Shown: piece by piece, positions 50,427 to 58,399 of the stretch
How positions within the stretch are numbered: the first letter of the stretch is position 1
How the letters are laid out: each line of letters begins with the position of its first letter
Assembly (NCBI RefSeq): GCF_004683965.1
Contig: NZ_CP038436.1
Coordinates: 868,001-932,000 of the forward strand
Length of the DNA: 64,000 bases
Origin: Nocardioides seonyuensis
Lineage (GTDB): Bacteria; Actinomycetota; Actinomycetes; Propionibacteriales; Nocardioidaceae
Direction: 5' to 3'
Notes under the pieces: generated by a model
Seen by the model: the letters and a program-made list of their open reading frames with translations, nothing else
Databases searched by the model: none
What the model was told of the DNA's origin: nothing
Program-made: the position numbers and the translations under genes

Positions 50427-51734
50427 ATGGACCTGATCCCCAAGCGAGACCAGCTGGTCACCGCTGCGAACAACGTGGCGCACAGCCTGCTGTACGGCGG
50501 GCTGGCCGACCTGCGCCCCATGCCGCGCGCCCTCATCGACGAGGGCGAGCTGCGCGAGGTCTACCACTACCGACCGGCCCCCGGGATGGTCGAGTCGGGC
50601 GATCCGGTCCTGCTCGTCACCCCCCTGGCGGCGCCCTCCCTGTGCTTCGACCTGCGTCGCGGCTGCTCACTCGTCGAGCACTTCGTCTCGCTGGGTCGCC
50701 GCACCTACCTCGTGGAGTACGGCCAGGTCTCCTTCCGCAACCGCTCGCTGGGGATGGAGCACTGGGTGGACGAGGTGCTGCCGGCGGCGATCACGGCGGC
50801 GTCCGAGCACTCCGGCGGTCGCCCGGTCCACCTGGTCGGGTGGAGCCTCGGTGGCATCTTCGCGATGCTCACGGCCGCGGACCGACCCGACCTCCCCCTC
50901 GCCTCGCTCACGGTCGTGGGCTCCCCGGTCGACACGAGCAAGGTGCCGTTGGTGGCACCGGTGCGGCCCCTCCTGAACCTCACCGAGGGCGGCGGCGTGG
51001 TCGCCGGCGCCTACCGCGCCCTGGGCGGTGCTCCCCAGCCGATCGTGAAGTGGGCCTTCCAGCTCGCGAGCGTGCAGAAGATCGTCACGAAGCCGCTGGC
51101 GGTCCTCACCCACCTCGACGACACCGACTTCCTCGCCCAGCTCGAGGCGGTCGACCGGTTCATGGCCAACATGATCGCCTACCCCGGTCGCTCGTTCGGG
51201 CAGGTCTACCACCGGATGGTGCGCAACAACGCCCTCTCGCACGGTTCCATGGACTTCGGCGATCGGGTCATCTCGCTGGCCGACATCGCCGTGCCCGTGC
51301 TGGCCTTCGGTGGCGCGACCGACGGGATCGCGCCGATCGCCGCCGTCCGGCCGTTCATCGACATGGTGACCGGGGCACCGGAGACCCGGTTCGAGATCGT
51401 GCCCGGCGGACACCTGGGCATGCTCACGGGCCGGGCCGCGCGCGACACCACCTGGCGCGTGATGGACGAGTGGATCGAGCAGTGGTCGAGCCCCGAGCCG
51501 AGGAAGCCGGTCGCCGGAAACGCCCCGGTCAAGAAGCCTGCTGCCAAGAAGCCTCCTGCCAAGAAGTCCGCCGCGAAGAAGGCTGCGGTGAAGAAGGCTG
51601 CGGTGAAGAAGCCCGCCAAGAAGACGGCCACGAGGAAGAAGGCGTCCGCCAAGAAGCCGGCAGGTCCCGAGGCGATCGGCGCCAACCCGCAGCGCCGGCA
51701 CGGATCAGGGGGATCGCGCGCCCTGGCGCGATGA
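50427..51734 (+). CDS. PhaC-like alpha/beta hydrolase with Lys/Ala-rich C-terminal tail
   Basis: This 435-residue protein has residues 1-355 forming an alpha/beta hydrolase similar to polyhydroxyalkanoate synthases (VLLVTPLAAPSLCFDLR, HLVGWSLGGIFAMLTA, VLAFGGATDGIAP, VPGGHLGML). The nucleophile elbow is G-W-S-L-G with serine, whereas true PhaC has cysteine, so polymerase activity is doubtful and an esterase or depolymerase is possible. The last 75 residues are KKPAAKK-type repeats like histone H1 or the tail of phasin PhaF, which binds DNA. It has its own leaderless promoter and stands alone. Confidence 0.8.
   Translation: MDLIPKRDQLVTAANNVAHSLLYGGLADLRPMPRALIDEGELREVYHYRPAPGMVESGDPVLLVTPLAAPSLCFDLRRGCSLVEHFVSLGRRTYLVEYGQVSFRNRSLGMEHWVDEVLPAAITAASEHSGGRPVHLVGWSLGGIFAMLTAADRPDLPLASLTVVGSPVDTSKVPLVAPVRPLLNLTEGGGVVAGAYRALGGAPQPIVKWAFQLASVQKIVTKPLAVLTHLDDTDFLAQLEAVDRFMANMIAYPGRSFGQVYHRMVRNNALSHGSMDFGDRVISLADIAVPVLAFGGATDGIAPIAAVRPFIDMVTGAPETRFEIVPGGHLGMLTGRAARDTTWRVMDEWIEQWSSPEPRKPVAGNAPVKKPAAKKPPAKKSAAKKAAVKKAAVKKPAKKTATRKKASAKKPAGPEAIGANPQRRHGSGGSRALAR
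51529..51663 (+). repeat. Coding repeat for Lys/Ala-rich tail
   Basis: About nine imperfect units around GCCAAGAAG / GTGAAGAAGGCTGCG encode the KKPAAKK-like tail. Two units (GTGAAGAAGGCTGCG at 51588-51602 and the next) are identical. Confidence 0.8.
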
Positions 51735-51760
51735 CGTCGATCCCCGCGCCCGGGCCGCCC

Positions 51761-51766
51761 TAGAGT
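51761..51766 (+). promoter_or_regulatory. -10 box TAGAGT of the MFS_2 transporter gene
   Basis: TAGAGT lies six bases before the ATG at 51773, which fits a leaderless transcript. Confidence 0.5.
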
Positions 51767-51772
51767 GCCCGC

Positions 51773-53131
51773 ATGACGGCCGACCCGACGGACACGGCGC
51801 GCACGCTGCCGCGCAGCGTCAGGATCGGCTACGGCTCGGGGTCGGTGGCGACCGGCGCGTTCGGGACCGTGCCGGGCCTGATGCTGCTGCCCTACCTCAC
51901 CGACGAGCTGGGCGTGGCCGCGCTGTGGGCCGGGCTCATCGTGTTCCTCCCGAAGGCGTGGGACGTGGTGCTCAACCCCATCGCCGGACGGTTGAGCGAC
52001 CGCACGGTCGACCCCTCCGGCCCGCGACGACCCTGGCTGCTCCGAGCGGGCGTGATGCTCGCGGGCGCGTTCGCGCTGGTCTTCGCCGCACCCGACCTCG
52101 GATCGAGGGTGGCCGAGGCCGCGTGGGTGCTGGTCTTCTTCGTGCTGGCCGCCACCGCCTACGCGTTCTTCCAGGTGCCCTACGTCTCGATGCCCGCCGA
52201 GATTACGGCGTCGTACGACGAGCGCACCCGGCTGATGACGTGGCGCGTGGCGATCCTGGCGTTCACGATCATGCTCGCCGGTGCGACTGCTCCGATCATT
52301 CGCGACGCCGTGGGCGGGCGCGAGGGGTACCGGGTGATGGGAGTCGTGATGGCGTGCCTGATCGCCGTCGGCGCCGTGAGTGCGTGGCACGGCACCCGAC
52401 GGGCTCCGATCGGCAGGGTCGCGCCCGGGGCGGGGTCGCTGCGCGAGCAGCTGCGGACCGTGGCGGCGGCGCGTGACTTCCGTGTGCTGCTCACCACGTT
52501 CGTTCTCCAGGCCCTGGCGACGGGGTGCATGCTGGCCGGTGTCGACTACCTCGCGGGCGACGTGCTGGGCCGTCAGGGCCTGTCCACGATCCTGTTCGTG
52601 TGCTTCGTGGGTCCCGCCCTGGTGCTGACGCCCCTCTGGGCGCGCTGGGGCGAGAAGGTCGGGAAGAAGCGAGGCTACGTGGTGGCCTCACTGGTTCTCG
52701 CCGCTGGAGCGTCCCTCACGCTGCTCGCCCTCGGGAGCAACGACGTCTGGACGATGGCCGGGACGGCACTGGTCGGCGTCGGCTATGCGGGATGCCAGGT
52801 GTTCCCGATGGCCATGCTCCCCGACGCCGCTGCCGTCGACGCCGCCAGGACCGGGGAGAACCGCATCGGCGTCTACACCGGTGTGTGGACCGCCGGGGAG
52901 ACCCTCGGACTCGCCCTCGGCCCGGGTGTGTTCGCGCTCGTGCTCGCGCTGGGCGGCTACGTCTCCAGCACCGGCGGTGCCGTCGAGCAGCCTGAGTCCG
53001 CCCAGCTCGCGATCACCCTGGGGTTCTCCGTGCTGCCCGCCCTCCTCATCCTGCTGAGCCTGTGGTGGCTGCGCCGCTACACCCTCGACGCCGCCGCCGT
53101 GGCCCGCTCCGAAGGAGTCCTCGTTGACTGA
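51773..53131 (+). CDS. MFS_2 (GPH-type, MelB-like) transporter
   Basis: This 452-residue protein has twelve predicted helices. RIGYGSGSVATGAFGTVPGL and KAWDVVLNPIAGRLSDRT (with Pro-Gly-Arg-Arg-Pro-Trp following) are the hallmarks of the glycoside-pentoside-hexuronide cation symporter family. Substrates are usually sugars carried with Na+ or H+; lipid relatives (Mfsd2) exist. It is followed by a PLP enzyme gene overlapping by eight bases, so the two probably act on related compounds; that enzyme family includes sphingosine-phosphate lyase-like proteins, which would fit a lipid-type cargo. This is inference. Confidence 0.82.
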   Translation: MTADPTDTARTLPRSVRIGYGSGSVATGAFGTVPGLMLLPYLTDELGVAALWAGLIVFLPKAWDVVLNPIAGRLSDRTVDPSGPRRPWLLRAGVMLAGAFALVFAAPDLGSRVAEAAWVLVFFVLAATAYAFFQVPYVSMPAEITASYDERTRLMTWRVAILAFTIMLAGATAPIIRDAVGGREGYRVMGVVMACLIAVGAVSAWHGTRRAPIGRVAPGAGSLREQLRTVAAARDFRVLLTTFVLQALATGCMLAGVDYLAGDVLGRQGLSTILFVCFVGPALVLTPLWARWGEKVGKKRGYVVASLVLAAGASLTLLALGSNDVWTMAGTALVGVGYAGCQVFPMAMLPDAAAVDAARTGENRIGVYTGVWTAGETLGLALGPGVFALVLALGGYVSSTGGAVEQPESAQLAITLGFSVLPALLILLSLWWLRRYTLDAAAVARSEGVLVD

Positions 53132-54581
53132 TCGCTCTGACCCGTTGACTCGCCTGCGTGCCTTGCAGGCGGGCGACCTGCCCGTCCACGGAGGGCGCAC
53201 GCTGGCCTACGTGTTCGACTCCGGCCTGCCGGAGGTCGACAGGCTGGCCCGCGAGGCGGTGGCTGCCTACGCCGCCTCCAACGCGCTGGACCCGACCGCG
53301 TTCCCCTCGCTCCTCACCATGGAGAACGACCTCGTCGGCTTCGCCTGCAACCTGGTCGACGCCCCCGAGGGGGCTGTCGGCACGGTCACCTCCGGTGGCA
53401 CCGAGTCGGTGCTGCTCGCCGTGCAGGCAGCTCGCGACAGCCGGCCCGACATCGACCGGCCGAGCATGGTGCTGCCCGCGACGGCACACGCCGCCTTCCA
53501 CAAGGCTGCCCACTACTTCGGCGTACGGTCCGTGGTCGTGCCTGTCGGTCCCGACTTCCGTGCCGACGCCGCCGCCATGGAGCAGGCGCTCGACGAGACC
53601 ACCGTGCTCGCGGTGGCCAGCGCTCCGTCGTACGCCCACGGGGTCGTGGACCCGGTGGGTGAGATCGCGGCCGCGGCACACGCGCGGGGGATCCGCTGCC
53701 ACGTCGACGCGTGCATCGGCGGCTGGGTGCTGCCGTACGCCGCCCGGCTGGGACGCGCGATCCCACCGTGGAGCTTCGCGGTCGAGGGCGTCACCTCGAT
53801 CTCCCTCGACACCCACAAGTACGCCTACGCCCCCAAGGGCACCTCGATCCTGCTCCACCGGACAGCAGAGCTGCGCCGCCCGCAGTTCTTCGCATCCGCC
53901 GACTGGCCCGGCTACACGATGCTCAACTCCACGATGCAGTCGACGCGGTCGGGCGGGCCGGTGGCCGGCACGTGGGCCGTGGTCCAGCACCTCGGTGACG
54001 AGGGCTACCTGCGGCTCGCGCGGGAGGTCTTCGAGGCTGTCGACGCCGTGGTGGCGACCGTTGCCGCCCAGCCGGGCATCTCGCTGGTCGTCGCTCCGGA
54101 CTCGACGCTGGTCGCGCTGGAGACCGACGACACGTGCGACCCGTTCACCGTGACCGACGAGATGCTCGCGCGCGGGTGGTACGTCCAGCCGCAGCTCTCC
54201 TTCGCGGGTCGGGGGCCGAGCATCCACCTCTCCGTCAGTGCCGCGACCCTCGCCCACGCCGAAGAGCTCCGCACCACGCTCGGCGAGGCGGTCGCGGCCG
54301 CCCGGGCCGCAGGCCCGGTGCGCGTCGATCCCGAAGTCGTCGCCTTCATCGACGCCCTGGACCCCGCGGCGCTGTCCGGCGACGACTTCGACGGCCTGCT
54401 GGCGGCCTCCGGACTGGTGGGCACGTCCGAGGACGGTGCCCTCGCGCTCCCGGCGCGGATGGCCGAGGTCAACGCCATGCTCGACGTCGCGTCCCCGGCG
54501 ATGCGCGAGGCGCTCCTCATCGCATTCCTGGACCGGCTGCAGCGGCCGGTCCGTCCCCACGCGCCGGGGAGGGAGGCGTGA
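53124..54581 (+). CDS. PLP-dependent group II decarboxylase / sphingosine-phosphate lyase-like enzyme
   Basis: This 485-residue fold-type I PLP enzyme has [20 protein letters not shown] binding the cofactor phosphate, [12 protein letters not shown] with the Asp that pairs with the pyridine nitrogen, and [15 protein letters not shown] with the Schiff-base Lys. This set fits sphingosine-1-phosphate lyase and group II decarboxylases (Pyridoxal_deC). The start is a TTG at 53124, with GAAGGAG upstream, overlapping the transporter gene by eight bases. The substrate is unknown. Its stop overlaps ung (GTGA). Confidence 0.82.
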   Translation: MTDRSDPLTRLRALQAGDLPVHGGRTLAYVFDSGLPEVDRLAREAVAAYAASNALDPTAFPSLLTMENDLVGFACNLVDAPEGAVGTVTSGGTESVLLAVQAARDSRPDIDRPSMVLPATAHAAFHKAAHYFGVRSVVVPVGPDFRADAAAMEQALDETTVLAVASAPSYAHGVVDPVGEIAAAAHARGIRCHVDACIGGWVLPYAARLGRAIPPWSFAVEGVTSISLDTHKYAYAPKGTSILLHRTAELRRPQFFASADWPGYTMLNSTMQSTRSGGPVAGTWAVVQHLGDEGYLRLAREVFEAVDAVVATVAAQPGISLVVAPDSTLVALETDDTCDPFTVTDEMLARGWYVQPQLSFAGRGPSIHLSVSAATLAHAEELRTTLGEAVAAARAAGPVRVDPEVVAFIDALDPAALSGDDFDGLLAASGLVGTSEDGALALPARMAEVNAMLDVASPAMREALLIAFLDRLQRPVRPHAPGREA

Positions 54582-55270
54582 GCGCCCTGGAGCGACTTGT
54601 CGAGCGGGGACTGGTCGCTCCCGACTGGGCCGAGGCACTGGCACCGGTGGACGAGCAGATCTCGTCCATGGGCCGGTTCCTGAGGGCGGAGCTTGCAGCC
54701 GGCCGTGAGTACCTGCCCGCGGGGGACCACATCCTGCGCGCGTTCCAGCGCCCGCTCACCGAGGTGCGGGTGCTGGTGCTCGGCCAGGACCCCTACCCCA
54801 CTCCCGGCCATCCCATCGGGCTCTCCTTCGCGGTCGCACCCGACGTGCAACCCATTCCTCGGTCGCTGTCCAACATCTACCGCGAGCTCGCCGACGACCT
54901 CGGCGTCGCACCCGTGGCACATGGCGACCTCACCGCGTGGTCCGACCAGGGCGTCATGCTGCTGAACCGCGTGCTCACGGTGCGCCCGGGCGAGGCCGCC
55001 TCGCACCGTGGCAAGGGCTGGGAGGTGGTGACCGACTGCGCGATCCGGGCGTTGGCCGCGCGAGGCGGCCCATGCACGGCCATCCTGTGGGGGCGCGACG
55101 CCCAGACGGCCAAGCCCCTCCTCGGACCCCTCCCGTGGGTCGAGTCCGCGCATCCCTCGCCGCTCTCCGCCTCCCGCGGTTTCTTCGGGTCCCGCCCGTT
55201 CTCACGGATCAATGCCATGCTGGCCGAGCAGGGAGCTCCGCCGGTGGAGTGGCAGCTGCCGGGAATATAG
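54578..55270 (+). CDS. ung: Uracil-DNA glycosylase, family 1
   Basis: This 230-residue enzyme has the water-activating Asp71 in [20 protein letters not shown], the [19 protein letters not shown] segment with the Asn that recognises uracil, and His192 in [18 protein letters not shown]. It removes uracil from DNA in base excision repair. The common GQDPYH has Pro for His, as in other actinobacterial Ung. The GTG at 54578, preceded by GGGAGG, overlaps the upstream gene by four bases. Its stop (TAG) is part of the palindrome before the next gene. Confidence 0.93.
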   Translation: MSALERLVERGLVAPDWAEALAPVDEQISSMGRFLRAELAAGREYLPAGDHILRAFQRPLTEVRVLVLGQDPYPTPGHPIGLSFAVAPDVQPIPRSLSNIYRELADDLGVAPVAHGDLTAWSDQGVMLLNRVLTVRPGEAASHRGKGWEVVTDCAIRALAARGGPCTAILWGRDAQTAKPLLGPLPWVESAHPSPLSASRGFFGSRPFSRINAMLAEQGAPPVEWQLPGI

Positions 55271-55286
55271 TTGAGGATTGAACTAT
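55267..55286 (+). promoter_or_regulatory. Palindrome ATAGTT-N8-AACTAT before the DODA gene
   Basis: Six-base perfect inverted arms lie at 55267-55272 and 55281-55286. The site covers the ribosome-binding GAGGA and ends one base before the first ATG. MarR-family operators are often of this kind (TAGTT...AACTA). No marR gene is adjacent in this window. Confidence 0.45.
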
Positions 55287-55287
55287 T

Positions 55288-56085
55288 ATGCTGGACATGA
55301 CTGACCTCGACACCACGGGGCGCATGCCGGCGCTCTACATCGGCCACGGAGCTCCCCCACTCCTCGACGACCCGGTGTGGTCCGGACAGCTCTCCAGCTG
55401 GGCGGCTGACCTCCCCCGGCCGAAGGCGATCCTGATCGTCAGCGCTCACTGGGAGTCCGCGCCGGTCAGCCTGACCGCCAGCGGCGCTCCGCTGGTCTAC
55501 GACTTCGGCGGATTCGCGCCGAAGTACTACCAGATGACCTACGAGACGCCCGACGCCACGAGCCTGGCCAAGCGCATCGCCGCGATGATGCCCAGCACCG
55601 AGCCCGTCCACCAGCACCACAGCCGCGGGCTGGACCACGGTGCCTGGGTCCCCCTCAAGATCATGTATCCCGAGGCCGACGTCCCGGTCCTCCAGATGTC
55701 GCTGCCCACCGACGACCCCTACAAGCTCATGAAGCTCGGCGAGCGCCTGCGGCCCCTGCGCGACGAGGGCGTGCTGATCATCGGCTCGGGCTTCCTCACC
55801 CACGGCCTGCCGTTCCTCACCGACTGGAGCATCGAGGCCAAGGCCCCGGGCTGGTCCCGCGAGTTCGACGCGTGGGCGGGCGAGGCCCTGGCACGTGGCG
55901 ACGTCGACGAGCTCGCGGCCTACCGTTCCAAGGCACCGGGCATGCCCTACGCCCACCCGACCGTCGAGCACTACACCCCGCTCTTCGTCACCCTCGGCGC
56001 CGCCTCCACGGCCGACGAGCCGGGCAACCAGGTCGTCGACGGCTTCTGGATGGGCCTGTCCAAGCGGTCGCTGCAGGTCGCCTGA
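55288..56085 (+). CDS. DODA-type extradiol ring-opening dioxygenase
   Basis: This 265-residue class III (LigB-like) dioxygenase has iron ligands seen in YIGHGAPPLL, IVSAHWES and RGLDHGAWVPL, with a further His near LTHGLPFLTDW. The small form equals 4,5-DOPA dioxygenase / YgiD, which cleaves catechols; the natural substrate in bacteria is often unknown. An ATG at 55297 (MTDLDTTG) is an alternative start. A MarR-type palindrome overlaps the ribosome site, so expression may be induced by phenolic compounds or oxidants. Confidence 0.9.
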   Translation: MLDMTDLDTTGRMPALYIGHGAPPLLDDPVWSGQLSSWAADLPRPKAILIVSAHWESAPVSLTASGAPLVYDFGGFAPKYYQMTYETPDATSLAKRIAAMMPSTEPVHQHHSRGLDHGAWVPLKIMYPEADVPVLQMSLPTDDPYKLMKLGERLRPLRDEGVLIIGSGFLTHGLPFLTDWSIEAKAPGWSREFDAWAGEALARGDVDELAAYRSKAPGMPYAHPTVEHYTPLFVTLGAASTADEPGNQVVDGFWMGLSKRSLQVA

Positions 56086-56108
56086 GCCGGGAGGCCCCCG
56101 CCCGGCCC

Positions 56109-56114
56109 TAGTGT
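56109..56114 (+). promoter_or_regulatory. -10 box TAGTGT of pdxY
   Basis: TAGTGT lies six bases before the GTG at 56121, which fits a leaderless transcript. Confidence 0.5.
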
Positions 56115-56120
56115 GGGCGG

Positions 56121-56984
56121 GTGCGCATCCTGTCGATCCAGTCCCACGTCGCCTACGGCCACGTCGGCAACTCCGCCGCGGTCTTCCCGCTCCAGCGGCT
56201 GGGCCACGAGGTGTGGCCCGTCCTGACGGTCAACTTCTCCAACCACACCGGGTACGGCGCCTGGCGCGGGCCGCTGATCCCGGCGGCCGACGTGCGTGAC
56301 GTCGTGGCCGGCATCGAGGAGCGCGGGGTGCTGCCCACGTGTGACGCCGTGCTCTCGGGCTACCAGGGCTCGCCCGAGATCTCCGACGTCGTCGTCGAGG
56401 CGGTGGCGAAGGTGAAGGCCGCGAACCCGCGGGCGACCTACACCTGCGACCCGGTGATGGGCAACGCCACCTCCGGCTGCTTCGTGAACCCCGCGATCCC
56501 GCCGAAGTACATCGACACCGTCATCCCCGTGGCCGACATCCTCACCCCCAACCAGTTCGAGCTCGGCTTCATCACCGGGCGCGAGGAGCTGGGCGGCCCG
56601 TCCGCCCTCGCCGATGTGCTGGCGGCAGCGGACGTCGTACGCGACATGGGTCCGACGACCGTGCTCGTCACCTCCGTCGACCGTGAGGACGCCGCCGCGG
56701 ACGTCATCGAGATGCTCGCCGTCACCGGCGAGGGAGCCTGGATCGTGCAGACGCCCCGCCTGCCGATGAAGGCCAACGGCTCGGGCGACATCACCGCCGC
56801 CCTGTTCACCGCCCACCTGCACGAGACGGGCTCTCCCGCCGACGCACTGGGGCGGACGGCATCGTCGGTCTTCGCGGTGCTGGACGAGACCCTCCGATCG
56901 GGCGAGCGCGAGCTGCGCCTCGTCGCCGCCCAGGACGCCATCGCCGCGCCGCGGTGCGAGTTCGACGTCGAGCAGGTGAGGTGA
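56121..56984 (+). CDS. pdxY: Pyridoxal kinase PdxY
   Basis: This 287-residue ribokinase-like enzyme begins RILSIQSHVAYGHVGNSAAV, with NHTGYGAWRG, YTCDPVMGN, VADILTPNQFELGFITG and, near the end, KANGSGDITAALFTAHL with the catalytic Asp. These fit PdxY/PdxK of the pyridoxal kinase branch, which phosphorylates pyridoxal in the salvage of vitamin B6. A small zinc-ribbon gene follows at four bases. The PLP enzyme 1.5 kb upstream would use its product, as would many others. Confidence 0.92.
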   Translation: MRILSIQSHVAYGHVGNSAAVFPLQRLGHEVWPVLTVNFSNHTGYGAWRGPLIPAADVRDVVAGIEERGVLPTCDAVLSGYQGSPEISDVVVEAVAKVKAANPRATYTCDPVMGNATSGCFVNPAIPPKYIDTVIPVADILTPNQFELGFITGREELGGPSALADVLAAADVVRDMGPTTVLVTSVDREDAAADVIEMLAVTGEGAWIVQTPRLPMKANGSGDITAALFTAHLHETGSPADALGRTASSVFAVLDETLRSGERELRLVAAQDAIAAPRCEFDVEQVR

Positions 56985-56987
56985 TCG

Positions 56988-57167
56988 GTGTACTTCGACA
57001 GCGCCCCCTGCGAGGTCTGCGGCTCCGACGTCGAGCTGCGTGCTCACGAGTCGACCGACACGCGTCCTGACCACCCCGTCGGCCCCGCTGACGGGGTGGT
57101 GGGCGAGGCGGATGCCACCCCCGACGAGCGCGTGTGCACCAACCCGGAGTGCCCGACGAAGCGCTGA
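56988..57167 (+). CDS. Small zinc-ribbon protein (59 residues)
   Basis: The GTG at 56988 opens a 60-codon frame: VYFDSAPCEVCGSDVELRAH at the start and DERVCTNPECPTKR at the end. Two CxxC-type pairs (CEVC and CTNPEC) frame an acidic loop, as in a zinc ribbon. GAGG lies six bases before the GTG, and only three bases separate it from the pdxY stop, so it is probably co-translated. I do not recognise the family. It might be a partner of PdxY or an unrelated small regulator. Confidence 0.65.
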   Translation: MYFDSAPCEVCGSDVELRAHESTDTRPDHPVGPADGVVGEADATPDERVCTNPECPTKR

Positions 57168-57172
57168 GCGGG

Positions 57173-57760
57173 TCAGCTCCGCTCGGTGGCCACCGTCACC
57201 CAGCGACAACGCCGCTTGCCGCGCACCTTCTCGCACTGCTTGTCCTGGCCCACGATCGACTTGGTCCGGTTCGGGTCGGCGGCATCGTAGACGCGGAACC
57301 AGTAGCGACCGCGGTCGCCGTAGAGGCTGAGCACGCTGGAGCTGGTCTGCTTCTTCAGGATGCGCTTCGAGCCGCCGGAGTACTTGATCTGCAGCCGCTC
57401 GACGTGGGGACGCGTGACCCAGGTGTCGACGTAGACCATGGTGTCGGCGCTCGAGGACGCGACGAAGACCAGGCCCTTCAGCTCGCGCTTGCCCGGGCGC
57501 ATGTCGGTGTACTCCGAGCAGTAGGGGTTGGGATCGGCCGGGTAGTCGTCAGCCACGTTGTCGGTGACCACGTCCGAGCAGAACCCCTTGCCAACGCCGT
57601 GGTCGGGGGTCCCCTCGCCGAACTGCACCGCGTAGTTCCACGTGCCGAGGGTCCCCGTGGTCGCCGTCTGCATGAGCGTCGGAGCCGCGGACTGGGCGCC
57701 CGGGCCGGCAAGAGCCGTGCCGGCGAGCAGGGCGGAGACGAGAGCGATGCGGAGCTTCAT
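57173..57760 (-). CDS. Secreted protein of unknown function
   Basis: This 195-residue protein has a clear signal peptide (about 1-25, MKLRIALVSALLAGTALAGP). The mature part has paired cysteines (GFCSDVV/NPYCSEY and KQCEKVRGKRRCRW), a strand-rich middle (DTMVYVDTWVTRPHVERLQI) and a basic tail. No family is recognised; the strand pattern could be a lectin-like or jelly-roll domain. The ATG at 57760 has GAGG six bases upstream. It converges with the zinc-ribbon gene. Confidence 0.7.
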   Translation of the reverse strand: MKLRIALVSALLAGTALAGPGAQSAAPTLMQTATTGTLGTWNYAVQFGEGTPDHGVGKGFCSDVVTDNVADDYPADPNPYCSEYTDMRPGKRELKGLVFVASSSADTMVYVDTWVTRPHVERLQIKYSGGSKRILKKQTSSSVLSLYGDRGRYWFRVYDAADPNRTKSIVGQDKQCEKVRGKRRCRWVTVATERS

Positions 57761-57850
57761 ACATTTCCTCACTGGAGTTCGACTCCACACGTCCTACCCG
57801 GGCGAGGAGCCGGGAAACCTCGGAGTCGGCGGCAGGCCGTAACGGTCGCT

Positions 57851-58241
57851 CTAGTAGGACTTCCCGTCGGCGTAGCGTTGGCGGCGCCATGCTCGTCCGC
57901 GGCCGCGGTTTCGCGCCTTGAAGGTCGGAAGCTGCGAGTCGCAGTTGGGGCATATCAGCCGAAGATTCGCACGACGGTTGTTGGTGGAGTCGCCGTCGAC
58001 GTGGTCGAGGACCAGCCGCATGGGTTGACCGTTCCACGTCGTGGGGCCACCGCAGATCGCGCACACCTCCCCCTGCTCCTGGAGGATGTGGGTCCTGACG
58101 AAGTGGCCATGGCCGGAGACTGCCGATGCTTCGCCGGTGGCCAGCCACCTGGCGACGCTCCTTGGCACGCTGGCACCGATTGCTGCAGAAGACCTTCTGG
58201 TGCCTCTTGATGAGAACGACGCCACATCCCAGGCATGTCAC
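57851..58241 (-). pseudogene. HNH endonuclease gene with a frameshift
   Basis: The GTG at 58241 opens VTCLGCGVVLIKRHQKVFCS, then NRCQRAKERR, a zinc-binding N-terminus. The HNH half (VARWLATGEASAV, EVCAICGGPTTW, LVLDHVDGDSTNNRRANLRL, CPNCDSQLPTFKARNRG) is read one base on. The shift lies near 58158-58163 (AAGGAG on the minus strand); dropping one base gives 130 codons. Proteins of this type usually carry both halves in one chain. If translated from an inner start, the HNH half alone might still cut DNA. It lies 29 bases from tRNA-Thr. A sequencing error is possible. Confidence 0.7.
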
Positions 58242-58270
58242 ACGTCGAACGTAGGGCCGACCACCGACAG

Positions 58271-58345
58271 TGGAGCCGCGTGAGAGATTCGAACTCTCGC
58301 AACCCAATTTACAAGATTGGTGCTCTACCCCTGAGCTAACGCGGC
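58271..58345 (-). tRNA. tRNA-Thr (anticodon TGT)
   Basis: The cloverleaf is complete on the minus strand: acceptor GCCGCGT pairs with ACGCGGC, the D arm is GCTC/GAGC, the anticodon stem CCAAT/ATTGG holds loop CTTGTAA, and the T arm is GAGAG/CTCTC with TTCGAAT. CCA is encoded (58271-58273). Confidence 0.97.
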
Positions 58346-58399
58346 GTGCGCCCGGAGGCGCGGCGGCCATCCTAGGCGAGCGACTGGAACACTGGTGCC

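Noticed and set aside
51529..51663. Tandem repeat as a non-coding satellite
   Set aside because: It stays in the frame of the hydrolase and encodes a regular Lys/Ala/Pro tail known from DNA-binding proteins.
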